Of a stretch of DNA of 64,000 nt, positions 50,686 to 61,594 are shown in pieces (the first letter of the stretch is position 1; the number at the start of each line of letters is the position of its first letter). Source of the DNA: Humulus lupulus (taxonomy: Eukaryota > Streptophyta > Magnoliopsida > Rosales > Cannabaceae). Where the stretch lies: contig NC_084797.1 of NCBI RefSeq assembly GCF_963169125.1, positions 102,759,868-102,823,867 on the forward strand, read 5' to 3'. The notes beneath the pieces were generated by a model. That model had not been told where the DNA came from. It saw only the letters and a list, made by a program, of their open reading frames with translations, and searched no databases. Made by a program: the position numbers and the translations under genes.

Positions 50686-53453
50686 CTAGAGCTCGGATCT
50701 GTCCTCGCCTATTCGGGGGTCAATATCCTCACTTAAGACGATATTTTCCCCTTCGGCACTTTGAGGTTTTTCAATCTCAGGATCAGCTGAGGGTTCCTGA
50801 GATTCCTCTCCACCACTTTGGATGGCCATTGCCAGCTGCCCGGGTTTCGATTTTCCCTTCATGGAAATGCTGTAACATTCCCTGGCAGTGAGCTGATCGC
50901 CATGGACAGTGCATATTCCCGTTGAAGTAGGAAATTTCATAGCGAGGTGGCGAATGGAAGTGACGGCCTCAAATGCTATGAGTGTGGGTCGTCCCAAAAT
51001 TGCGTTGTACACCGCGGAGCAGCCGATGACCACGAACTCGAGGAGTTTGGAGACTATCCGAGGTTCTTCTCCTAGGGTGATCACTAGCTCGATCGTCCTT
51101 ATTGCTGCTGACCCTTCTCCCGAAAAACCATATAGCATCATGGAGGTCGCCTTCAGCTCGGCGACAGTCAATCCCATCTTCTCCAACGTGGATCGGAATA
51201 GGAGGTTTACTGAGCTCCCATTGTCGATCAGCACCCTCCTAACCCTCCGATTAGCGAGCTGGACTGCTACGACCAGAGGGTCATTGTGCGGGAACTGGAC
51301 ATGGCCCGCATCTTCTTCTGTAAAAATGATCGATTGTCTCTCCAATCGCTGCTGCTTTGGTAGACGCTGCTCCGGGACGAACTCTACTCCATTATGCGCC
51401 TTGAGTTCATTAACGTACCTATTTTGGGTGCCCCTGCTCGTGCCAGCCATATGCAGACCTCCAGATATGGTGGATATCTCCCCTCCTATCACGGGAGGAG
51501 GGACGCCCTGATCTACCCGAGACCCGGGCTGACTGACTAGGACTTCCGGAGCAGGTCGACTTGCTGGAACCCTATTCCACGCGTACTGGGCCAAGGGGCC
51601 AGCCCGGATGAGAGTCTTGATCTCATCTTTCAAATGCCTACAATCATCGGTATTGTGGCCAACATCGTTGTGAAAACGGCAAAACTTGGAAGTGTCTCTC
51701 TTCCCCTTCTGGTGCTTCAACGGCTCTGGCCTCTTCCAGGGGAGGCGAGTAGAGTTGGCTAGGAAGATATTCTCCCTAGACTGGTTGAGCTCTGTATAAG
51801 TCACGAAGACGGGCTTGAACTTGTCTACGGACTTATTCTTCTTTGGGTCGTGCTGGCTGCCCTCTCCATTCCCCTTTCTTTTGCCTCCACCGAGCTAGTT
51901 GTTCTGTGTGACATTTTGGGTTGCTGCCACAACCTCCGTCCCCACTCCAGCGGGCTGCTCAGGGACCTGGCTAGTTCCTGCAGCTGAGGCTTCGGCCTCC
52001 TCCAAGTTGATCCATTCCTGGACCATATTAAGGAATTTGTTCACCGAGCTAACTCCCTTCCTTTGTATATATTTCCAGAGTTCCCCTCTGACGAGGATTC
52101 CAGTCCTCAAGGCCATGAGCTTGGAGCTGTCATCCACATCTCTGGCCCGAGCAGCGACGTTCGCGAACCTGCTCAAGTACGCCTTCAGTGTTTCGTCGAG
52201 CTGCTGCCTCACGTTAGCCAGAGAGTTGGCCTTAACGCGGGCAGCCTGGGAGGCTCGGAATGCCCTTTTGAAATCAGCCGAGAATGTTTTCCAGGAGCTG
52301 ATTGATTGTCTTTTGCTTTGCTTAAACCACTGCCTGGCTGGTCCAGTCAGTGTGGAAGGAAAGATCAAACATCTCAGCTCGGGGTCGATGTTGTGGGCCA
52401 TCATCAGGGTGTTGAACATCTCCAGATGATCTGACGGATCTCCGTCGCCATTGAACTTGGACAGGTGTGGCATACGGAAACCGGGTGGGTAAGCTATTGC
52501 TGCTATGCTGGGGGTGAAGAGCTCCATCTCGTCCCCCGAATCGTATTCATTTTTCTCCTTTTCCGAAAGGAGCTTCCTCATCAGCTCCTCCATCTGAGCC
52601 AGGCGCTCGAGGGTTTTGTCCTGATTTCCTTGGTTATTCCGGGGCTGTTCAACAGCTCCATATCCATTGTACATATTTGGTGGGTTTCTCCTACTACTTC
52701 CGTAGGCTGGAATATCTCGGATGGGCCGAGGAGGAGATGGATATCTTATTGGAGATGGAGGATGCCTGACCGGAGAGGCGATCCTGGTTCCGTCAGGACG
52801 GATCAAGTTAGGTGGGGGCCTTTCGGCCCTGCCAACCTGCAGGTCCCGCGCCTGGCAATCTGGACGAGGCGTAGGACGGCTGTTGGGGAAGGGCTGATGC
52901 TGCGAGCCCTCCACGGATCTCCTTCTGGAATTTCCTCAAGCTCTACTGGGCGAGCTCGAGGCTGGTTGGGAGCTGGGAGTGGAAGTTCTGACCGAATGGC
53001 TGTACTGTTGTTGTTCGGCTCTAGGCATTTCTCCGAAGTTTGCCTCTCGATGATGCGATGAAGGAATAGAGTTGGCTGTCGGAAGTCTATCCGAGTGGCT
53101 ACGCCTGGACCGATTACCCCAGTGAGACTTAGGAGCCTCGCCTTACCTCTCTCCTTGATCTGCTAGTTAGCTATTGCTATTGCCAGTCGGGCCAACACAT
53201 CCTTGATCTGCTAGTTAGCTATTGCTAGTTGGCTCCTCAGTTGAGCATTCTCCATCTCCACCGCAGTGTAATAACATGGGTTTGGATTAGTCGGCCGAGG
53301 CGCCGAACTTCCAGTGTCATCTTGGCCCGCCGGCTGTTTGCCTAGTCGCTGTTGGACTTCAGGAATTTGTTCACCGGGGATGGCGATATGATGAGCCTGC
53401 TACCCATCATGTTGTTCTGTCTCGTTACCTTGTCTGGATCGAGTAGTCACCAT
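50686..53453 (-). pseudogene. T5 gag and protease, nonsense-interrupted
   Basis: The ATG at 53453 lies about 55 bases from the LTR. The N-terminus soon has a stop, and the part before 52914 is in broken frames. The gag core (F-S-A-D-F-K-R-A-F) and L-N-M-V-Q-E-W-I-N-L-E-E-A are open in 52914-51895. A TAG (about 51895) separates the zinc-knuckle and protease part, which is open from 51804: C-R-F-H-N-D-V-G-H-N-T-D-D-C and D-N-G-S-S-V-N-L-L-F. The protease continues through A-I-L-G-R-P-T-L, the C-terminal part missing from T3. Confidence 0.85.
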
Positions 53454-53508
53454 AGTTGGATGTTTGCGACAACACCAATCTAGCTTGCTCTCAATGAAAG
53501 CACCAAAC

Positions 53509-54264
53509 TGTTGACACGGTTCTTCGCCAACAGGTAATTAAGAAAAGAAAGAGGAAGGGATTAGTGCTTATGTAGAACCAAAATCGATGAATGTTCTTGG
53601 AAATGGAATGGTGACGTAAAATACGTTTTTTAGGTGGTTCATAGGTTAAAATCCTTCTACTCCACCAGTCAATATTATTGCTATATGCTTGGTATTCTTT
53701 TATAGGGTATTTCTTACAAAATAGAATCCAACCCTTTATAACTCCCAGGGTCTCCATATTTATAGGAGAAGGCACCTAGGAGTTGGTAAGAAGGTCATTA
53801 CGTGACCTTCTTACCTATCATGTCAACTCTGTGACATTCATGATTAATTCCTAAACCTGACACATAAGTGTGGTCAAATCAATAGGTAAGGGGATAATGG
53901 GTCGCACAACCCAACCCAGTTGTGGGTGTCTGAATACGCACGTTCATGCTACGTGTCCGAGAAGTCAGGGATATATCAAACACGTGATGTCTGATATATG
54001 CACGTTTACCTTGCGTGGTTGACTTTATAAAAGGGTCATAGCTCCAACTCTAGCTAGTACCACGAGCTGGATGCTTCCCTCGACCTATGGCCTTCAGAGT
54101 CCAGACTCAATCCTTAAGCTATCTTGGTGAACCCTTAGGTTACCTCGAGCTAAGGAGGTAGGATATTACGATGGCAGCTCCGGTCTTAGGGATGTCCATG
54201 TGGTGGTCATGATTAGGCCGTATCTCAGCTCGTTAATCAGCCCATGGGAAAATCAGGGCATACA
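53509..54264 (-). repeat. T5 5' LTR (756 bp)
   Basis: The plus strand begins TGTTGACACGG, preceded by CACCAAAC of the leader, and ends AATCAGGGCATACA against copia RNase H sequence. The minus-strand TATA (complement of ATATTTATAG) is near 53760. It is the only complete LTR of T5. Confidence 0.9.
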
Positions 54265-55776
54265 TAGACTTTCTACTATCCTTGTCAGATTGAAAATCTG
54301 AGTCAGTGTATCCAGTAGGTTCGAGGTCACTACCCGAATATACTAGCATATAGTCTCTCGTTCTCCTGAGATACTTGAGAATATGTTTCACCGCAATCCA
54401 GTGTTCCAAACCTAGATTTGATTGATAACGACTGACAATCCCTACTGCATAACATATGTCAGGTCTAGTACATAACATTGCATACATTAGGCTCCCTACA
54501 CCTGATGCATAGGGATACTTTCTCATATCCTCTTGCTCTTGTGGTGTCTTTGGACACTGATCTTTGCAAAGAGTAATTCCATGTCTGGTCGGCAATTGAC
54601 CCTTTTTGGAATTCTCCATAGAGAATCTTTCAAGCACTTTATCAATATAATTTGCTTGTGAAAGTGCTAGGAGCTTGTTCTTTCTATCTCTTAGAATTTT
54701 AATGCCTAGAACATAGCTCGCTTCTCCCAAATCTTTCATTTGGAATTTTTCAATCAACCATTTCTTTACATTTGATAATGTCTCTACATCATTCCCAATG
54801 AACTAAGAAAACCACAATTTTTCCTTTGATGTATTTATAAACACATGCTTCATCAACATTTTGTTCAAAACCATATGTTTTAATAGTTTCATCAAATGTT
54901 AAGTTCCAAGATCTTGATGCTTGTTTCAATCCATATATGGATTTCAACAATTTGCATACCTTTTGATCTTGATCCTTCTTTATAAACCCTTCTGGCTGTT
55001 CCATATAAATGGTTTCATCAAGGTGGCCAATTAGAAAAGCTGTCTTGATGTCCATTTGCCATATCTCATAATTATAGATGGCAGCTATGGATAAGAGTAT
55101 GCGAATGGACTTAAGCATGGCAACAGCAGAAAATGTTTCTTCATAGTCCACACCCTCTCTGTGTGTGTAGCCTTTGACCACAAGCCTTGCCTTATAGGTC
55201 TCTACCTTTCCATCTGCACCCATTTTCTTCTTGTAGATCCATTTGCATCCAATGGCATTAACATTTTCAGGCAGATCTACAAGTTCCCAGACTGAATTGG
55301 AATACATTGATTCCATTTCTTGATTCATGGCATCTTGCCACTTATCAACATCAGGGTCTTCCATTGCTTCTTTAAAAGTCAATGGATCATCCTTTTTAGT
55401 ATATGATACAAGAACGTGTGCCTCATGTTCGTAGCGAATAGGTTGTCTCACAATCCTCCCACTACGACGTTGCACTAGTTTTTCCTTTTCAGGAAATGTG
55501 GTTTCTTTGGTTGTTTTGTCATTAACTGATGAAGAAAATGGAGATGAAATATTATCTGTCATTAGTTCCTCTAAAACTACTTTGCTCTGAGGTTTAAAAT
55601 CATTCATATAGTCGTGTTCTAAAAAGGTTGCATTGGTCGAAACAAATACCTTTTGATCACTTGGGCTATAGAAATATCCACCTCTTGTTTCTGGAGAATA
55701 GACCACAAATATACACACTTCAGACCTAGAATCCAGTTTTCCAGATTTAGGTCTTAGCACATGAGCAGGACAACCC
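54265..55776 (-). pseudogene. C3 reverse transcriptase and RNase H, YVDD box deleted
   Basis: RT is well conserved from W-Q-D-A-M-N-Q-E-M (about 55340) through A-R-L-V-V-K-G-Y, Q-M-D-I-K-T-A-F-L, M-E-Q-P-E-G-F and Y-G-L-K-Q-A-S-R-S-W-N. At 54805 the frame goes from V-V-F-L-V directly to the sequence for I-G-N-D. About 23 bases that would hold the Y-V-D-D catalytic motif are gone, which also shifts the frame. RNase H continues (54757 onward) with L-M-Y-A-M-L-C-T-R-P-D-I and G-Y-T-D-S-D-F-Q until T5 cuts it. Confidence 0.9.
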
Positions 55777-56843
55777 TAAATACGGAAATGTCGTAAACTA
55801 GGTTTACTTCCATTCCATAGTTCCAGAGGTGTCTTTGTCACAGCTTTGGACAGAACTACATTCAAAATGTAGTTAGCCGTTTGAAGTGCATATCCCCAAA
55901 ACGATAAGGGAAGTGAAGAGTAGCTTAACATAGACCTGACCATGTCCAACATAGTCTGGTTTCTTCTCTCTGAAACTCCGTTTTGTTGTGGCATTCCAGG
56001 TGCTGTGAGTTGGGATAGAATTCCATGCTCCAGTAAGAAATCTTTGAATTCAGAATCCAAATATTCACCACCATGATCAGATCGGAGTGTTTTTAAATAT
56101 TTACCTAATTGCTTCTCAGCTAAAGCTTTGAAGTCTTTAAACCTATCAAAATTTTCTGACTTCTTAAGCATTAGGTAAACATGACCGTATCTAGAATAGT
56201 CATCAGTAAATGTGACAAAATAGTTATAACCACCTCAAGCTTGAATGTTAATTGGACCACATACATCACTATGTATTAGCTCTAGTGGTTCTTTGGCTCT
56301 AGTTCCCTTCGAAGTGAAAGGTCATTTAGTCCATTTTTCTTCTAAACAGGATTCACAAATCGGTAGGGTTCCAACTGTTAGTTCCCTTAGAGGTCCATCT
56401 TTAGTTAACCGGTTTATCCTATCTAGACTAATATGACATAATCTTAAGTGCCATAGATACGTGTCATTTTCTTTAGAAACCTTTCGTCTTTTGTTACTTT
56501 GTGGAACACCTACTTTAAACAATTCAGAATTATTGAGCAATTTTTCTATTGGATTAAGCATGTACAGTCCGTCCTTTTGTTTTGCATGACAAATATTGTT
56601 CCCATTCCTTGAAATAAAAATCATACTATTATTAAAAGAAATGCCAAATTTTTGTTCATGTAACAAAGATAAATAAATAATGTTTCGAGTAATTTCAGGA
56701 ATAAATAGCACATTATTCAAAACTAGAAAAATGTTCTTAAAATTCAAACGGACTGTTCCACATCCTTTAGCTGAAACAAGCGCTCCAGTTCCCACTCTCA
56801 TAGTCATCTCTCCTTGCTCCAATTGCTTTGCGGACTCAAACAT
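55777..56843 (-). pseudogene. C3 integrase, broken
   Basis: The GAG-pre-integrase domain (Y-L-W-H-L-R-L-C-H-I-S, then C-E-S-C-L) lies near 56460-56340. A stop follows T-K at 56322. The catalytic core has H-S-D-V-C-G-P near 56265, R-S-D-H-G-G-E near 56080 and N-G-V-S-E-R-R-N near 55985, with a TGA in between near 56237. It is closed by a TAG at 55776. The order protease-integrase-RT is the copia order. Confidence 0.9.
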
Positions 56844-57811
56844 CTACAAACAAGAACAAACATGGTTAGTGGAACCAGAATAAAGTATCCATGATAATTT
56901 ATCTTGTTCCACCATACAAGCTTCGAGTACAAGTAAATCTGATTTACCTTTCTTTTTCTCTTTTAGCTCGGCGAGATACTTTGGACAGTTTCTCTTCCAA
57001 TAACCATCAACATTACAATGAAAACACTTTCCTTTGGGTGCCTTTTGTTTGGGGTCATTGTTCTTTTTGTTCTCGGGCGCCTTGGATGACTTCTTTTCCT
57101 TTTTCGGATTGTCCTTTTTAGGTTTGCTGTCATTGTTATTGCCTTTTCTTTTCTTTTTAGAAGAAGATGGTTTTGCTTCAGCAACATTTGCTTCAGCCTG
57201 ACTTGAGATGGTCTTATTCAAAGACTCAAAAGTTTGTAATTCATTCAGCAATTGTGTCATGTTAAAATCTAATTTGTTCATGACATAATTGGTTGTGAAT
57301 GTAGAAAAAGCAGGAGTTAAAGACTCAAGTATGATGCTTACTTGTGTCTTTTCATCCATGACTGCTCCATGCGTCTCAGCTTCATGAAGTACACTGATCA
57401 TGTTCAAAACATGCTCACACACAGATTGACCTTCTTCATCTTAGCATTCATGTAGGTTCTAGTAGCCTCATGACGGCTTTGATCAGATGGGCGCCCAAAC
57501 ATTTCCTTAAGAGATTCTAGTATCTCAAAAGCAGTTTTCATGGATTCATGCTTTGTTCGTAAGACATCACTCATGCTTACAAGCATATAACACTTAGCTT
57601 TGTTATTAGATTGAATCCATGCATCCAATTTGTCCCGAACATGTTTCGAGGCATTGACGCCAGGTTCTTCAGGACATTCCTCATTTAGGATAAACTTGTG
57701 GTTTTCGCTAACCAACAACACATTCATATTTGATTTCCATTTTATGAAGTTATCACCAGTTAATTTTTCTTGTGCAATCAAAGCAGTGATGGGATTTCCA
57801 GAGATAGACAT
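56844..57811 (-). pseudogene. C3 gag and protease, frameshifted
   Basis: The gag ATG at 57811 gives M-S-I-S-G-N-P-I and W-K-S-N-M-N-V-L-L, typical of copia gag of the UBN2 type. A frameshift near 57420 moves it into another frame (S-I-I-L-E-S-L-T-P, then the zinc knuckle C-F-H-C-x4-Y-x4-C, where the usual His is Tyr). The protease motif reads W-I-L-Y-S-G-S-T-N-H, so the catalytic Asp is replaced by Tyr. A TAG at about 56844 follows. Confidence 0.85.
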
Positions 57812-59690
57812 ATTTTGAATAATAAAAGAAAATACAAATATTATTATTATATTTAGAAAAATAAATATCAAAGTTTCAGAAATTAAACGTGATGCATGAG
57901 CACAATTAAAACACATAAAATAAAGATTAATTTCCACGATAAAATTTTCTAACAATTAAAGTGCCGCCTTAGGGTCGGTCAAATTAATTTTAGAGAATTT
58001 ATAAGACATTCTTATCTTTATTTTTTAATACTTAAAATAACTCTTTATTTTCTCTTTTTAAACATCAAAGTACCGCTTAGTTTGGTCAAGTTATGATTAT
58101 CCACTGCATAAGCTTAATCATAACTTTGTGAGTGTAACCCATTATTTCGGAGTTCATGACTTAACTTAGGACATGCCGCCTTAGGGTCGGTCAAGCCTAA
58201 AATACATCATTAGTTCCTATCTATGTAAGAAATGCAACCTCGCTATTGATATGTCTAGACACCTTCCTTAGGGGGACGAAAACAAAGTCGTCGCGAGGCG
58301 CTATTCATATCTCACGGTGTTGTATTAATAATGGAGACCATGGGTTATGTTTGAGATATCAACCCTCTCCCACTCACTAATTTGAAATAAGTGATTTTAA
58401 CCTAATTAATTCTAAATTAATTATAATATCTTTAAACCTTATGAACATAATTGAAATTGGAAAGAAAGCAAGTTTCTAGGTTCATATCCAATTTTAAATT
58501 ACCAATCATGTTCATCTAAACTTTACTAAAAAAAGAACACTTTTAAAATAAAGTTGGTTTAAAGAAATTAAGTCATAAAGACTTAAAATTTGGTTTGATA
58601 TTTTACCAAGTTTTCAAAAATAAAACTAAGTAATTTACATGCAACTGATTTCTCAAAACAATTAATATAAACATATAGAACAATCCTAATAATCATGTTT
58701 CTACTAATGAGATGCATGATTATGTCTGTGTAGGTTTTTATGTATGGCATACAATGCATGAACATGTTATCAATCACATTAACCAGATGAAAAAAATTAT
58801 TTAAATAAATAAATAAACAATAAATGTTGAACCAGGTGCTTTTGGGTATTTCTAATTTTACAACCACTTTATAAAATTAAAATAAATAAAATAAAACCGC
58901 CTTGATCTCCATCGGGCTTCTTTACTTTGTCGGTAGGATATGTGTCGTTGTTGGTCCAGAATAATAATAAGAAAACAATTTTCTAATTATTTTGATTAAT
59001 TAAAACAAACTTTTAAATAATCATTATTTTTATTTTTCTTTTTAATTAAAACAACTTTTAATTAAACTGAAATGAATTTAAATTAAAATCTGTTATTTTG
59101 AAAAAATAAATTTTAAATAAGATATTAAAAAAAAGGGTTTGTTAAGATAACAAAAATATCTCATTATTTAAATATCAAATTTCAAAAATAGGATATTTAA
59201 ACATTTTAAAATTTAAAAAAATAACAGATTAATTTAAGAAAAAATAAAAAAAAATTATGGACTAGTCAGGCGGGGACACGTGGTGTCAAATGGGGCTGCC
59301 GGGCTGGACTACGGAACCGTACGGATCTGTACGGACGTCCGTACGACATCCGTACGACGTCCCGACAGCGGCTCGGAGGTTGGCCTCGGAGGATCGGTGG
59401 CTGAATTCTGAATCCCGGGCTCTGTTCTGACTTTTGTGTGATCGGAATTACAATTTTATGGTGTCAAAAACCAAATAAAATTACATAAATCCTATGCCCT
59501 TTAATAGGTTACACAATCATTTAATCATAAACAAATCCTAACCCAAAAACACCATATAATTAACGATTCAACATTCGCATGCATTCAATCACATTAAGCC
59601 ATCCATCCATTCATCAAAATAAATAAATGCATAAAATTAAACCCACACAGATTCAATACATATATATGTGAAGATGGCGCTGGTACCATT
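57812..59690 (-). other. C3 leader (5' UTR) with GC-rich patch and repeated motif
   Basis: About 1.9 kb of mostly AT-rich non-coding sequence between the primer-binding site and gag. A motif GCCGCCTTAGGGTCGGTCAA occurs at 57963 and 58175, with a decayed copy (ACCGCTTAGTTTGGTCAA) at 58072. A GC-rich island at 59262-59420 holds repeated CCGTACGG/GTCCGTACG blocks. The C2 leader has a comparable GC-rich patch at 63225-63520. I see no gene; the frame at 58583-58867 is not supported. Confidence 0.7.
59673..59688 (-). other. C3 primer-binding site (initiator Met tRNA type)
   Basis: On the minus strand TGGTACCAGCGCCATC begins two bases after the LTR end. It resembles the TGGTATCAGAGC site of initiator methionine tRNA used by copia elements, with two changes in the first 12 bases. 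The C2 copy (TGGTACCAGAGCGG) is closer. Confidence 0.75.
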
Positions 59691-61594
59691 TGTTGGTTTT
59701 TATTGATCAAATCAGAGATTATACGCCGCGGAACAAACAATCAAATTGTTAGTATAATCCCCAAAGATTTCTAAATCTACTTCTTCACATGCATATATAT
59801 ATTGAATCAAAGACAAGAATAGAAAAATTACCTCAAGTTCTTCCTTGCTGCTATCTTTTTGTATGGCTAAATCCTTGAGATCTCACACTAAGATCTTCCA
59901 AAATGTTCTCAGCACACAAAGAACGAGTGTGGGCTCGCTATACAAACAATTGGCAAAATACTATTTATCAGATGTTCTCAACACATGAGATCTGATAAAG
60001 TTTGGACCTATGCTTTGTGAAGAACAATGACTTTTGTTTATGTCACTGTTCTCTTTCTCTGAGAGAGATTTCTAGATATTTTTCTATTCCTGAAAAGTAA
60101 GGTTTTGTAAAACTGATATCCTATATTTAATATATCCAATATATTAAAATATTTGTTATTTTAAACAATTTAAAATAACTGATCAGTTATCAGATTTTTG
60201 TTTAAATAATAATATTTTAATCATATTAAAATATCTCATTATTTATTTAATATTTAAATAACTAAAATTGTGGATCTAAGAAACTGAACACAGTCTTTGA
60301 TGCGTGTAGCACAGTGACTGTGCACTGTGCTACACGTGTACAACATGCCAGTGATGGCATGTGATTTTTCCCAATTTTTATTATTATTTAAATACCGAAA
60401 ATCCCAAAAAATAAATTAATTCAAATTAATTATATTTTTGTTAAGTCAAGTAATTAATTAATTCTTAATTAATTAATTACACATAATTAAACAATAATTA
60501 TGTTTGATACATAGACAAATATTTTACTTATCACATAAGTCCTTTTTGCCCAATTTTGTATTTACCTTTGTCAGTGATTGTTTGAGCCATTTCGGGGACC
60601 ATGGACCTATAACATTAAGCTCCAATAAATAAAATAAATAATTAAACTCTTTAATTATAATAGTTAATTTATTAATTCTGATATTACTCCACTATAAATT
60701 CAGAATTGCACTCTTTATGTTATAGATATACTTTTACAGAAATCTTTTCTTAAGTCGTCCATTAATATAACCATCTTACAATAGTTCAACCCTCTAATTA
60801 ATTAGTTCATAAATTAGAATGGAAGAATTACCATTTTACCTTTCTAATTTACTTCTTATTCCTTAAGTACCATTAACTCACTAGTGAATAATTAATCTAT
60901 AATCTAATTATAGATTTGAGCTCAAAATAATTCAGTTCCAGAATTAACCCTTAAGGGAACTAATATACGATCCGTTAGGAAAGATTAGATTCCGTATTGT
61001 TGATACATGTTCCCAGCCATCCATTATATTAAATCTCCAAAACAAAAGTCATTAGCCTTATTCTGTGAAGAGACCTTAACGAATGAATCAAAAGATTTAA
61101 TAAACATGAACAGGAGTTCATGAACACTCAGGATTTAGGTTGATCTATAAATGATCATCGGTTATGATATGAATTACATTTCTTTATTGTTAAATGGTTT
61201 TTGGATAAACACTTTAATTCATATCGGTCCATGTCTTATATAATCATATTATATAAAGCACCTTTATCGAGATGACTTTCCACATCAATAATCTGAATCT
61301 AGATTATTTGTATCATTATGATACTCAGTAAACCGTACTTACAACTCCAATTAAAGAATTCCATAACTTGAATTTGTTGTTGTTGACTATTTTTATTCAT
61401 TCATGTGATCTTAATTCTCTCGTACTAATACAAGATCACACCCTCAATAATGAATATGGAATTTTTCTAATATTTACAAAATTATTCAAACAATAATTTA
61501 ATAATCTAAAAATAACAATAATAATAAACCGTTGTATTTATTTATTCACAGAAAAACAAATGTCTTTACATGCTTTTAGGACACACTCCTAACA
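59691..61594 (-). repeat. C3 5' LTR (1,904 bp)
   Basis: The plus strand begins TGTTGGTTTTT and ends CACTCCTAACA, so the sense strand begins TGTTAGGAGTG and ends AACCAACA. It is complete and followed by the TSD GTTCC. It is the reference copy for recognising C1, C2 and the truncated 3' LTR. It includes the inverted block GTAGCACAGTGACTGTGCACTGTGCTAC near 60306. Confidence 0.95.

Larger units (their letters stand above)
42565..54264 (-). mobile_element. T5: nearly complete, mutated Ty3/gypsy Tat-type element with RT
   Basis: It has a partial 3' LTR (42565-42845), polypurine tract, antisense gene (43877-46575), tandem array (46731-47308), full gag-protease-RT-RNase H-integrase (53453-47449, minus) and 5' LTR (53509-54264). 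It interrupts copia C3 inside RNase H, after the D-K-D-S-R-K-S block. TAGAC at 54265 would be its right TSD. The LTR copies differ at about eleven of 281 comparable bases, mostly transitions. Gag-pol has several nonsense changes but few frameshifts. It is the closest sibling of T3 and shows what T3 has lost. Confidence 0.9.
37331..61594 (-). mobile_element. C3: Ty1/copia element (Tork/Angela-like) carrying T4 and T5
   Basis: It is flanked by the perfect TSD GTTCC (37326-37330 and 61595-61599). The 5' LTR is 59691-61594, with primer-binding site, leader, gag, protease, integrase, RT and part of RNase H on the minus strand down to 54265, and a truncated 3' LTR at 37331-38796. Its own 3' end (end of RNase H, 3' UTR and the first about 423 bases of the 3' LTR in sense) was lost with the T4/T5 deletion. 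The LTRs differ at several percent, so it is older than T3. Lineage is judged from the gag type and the 1.9-kb LTR and is tentative. Confidence 0.9.

Noticed and set aside
38797..54264. T4 to T5 as one element with an internal duplication, or T5 simply nested in T4
   Set aside because: The outer LTRs are too different to be a pair, the outer flanks (ATATG and TAGAC) do not match, and the middle LTR is truncated with a filler. Two insertions joined by a deletion explains all three.
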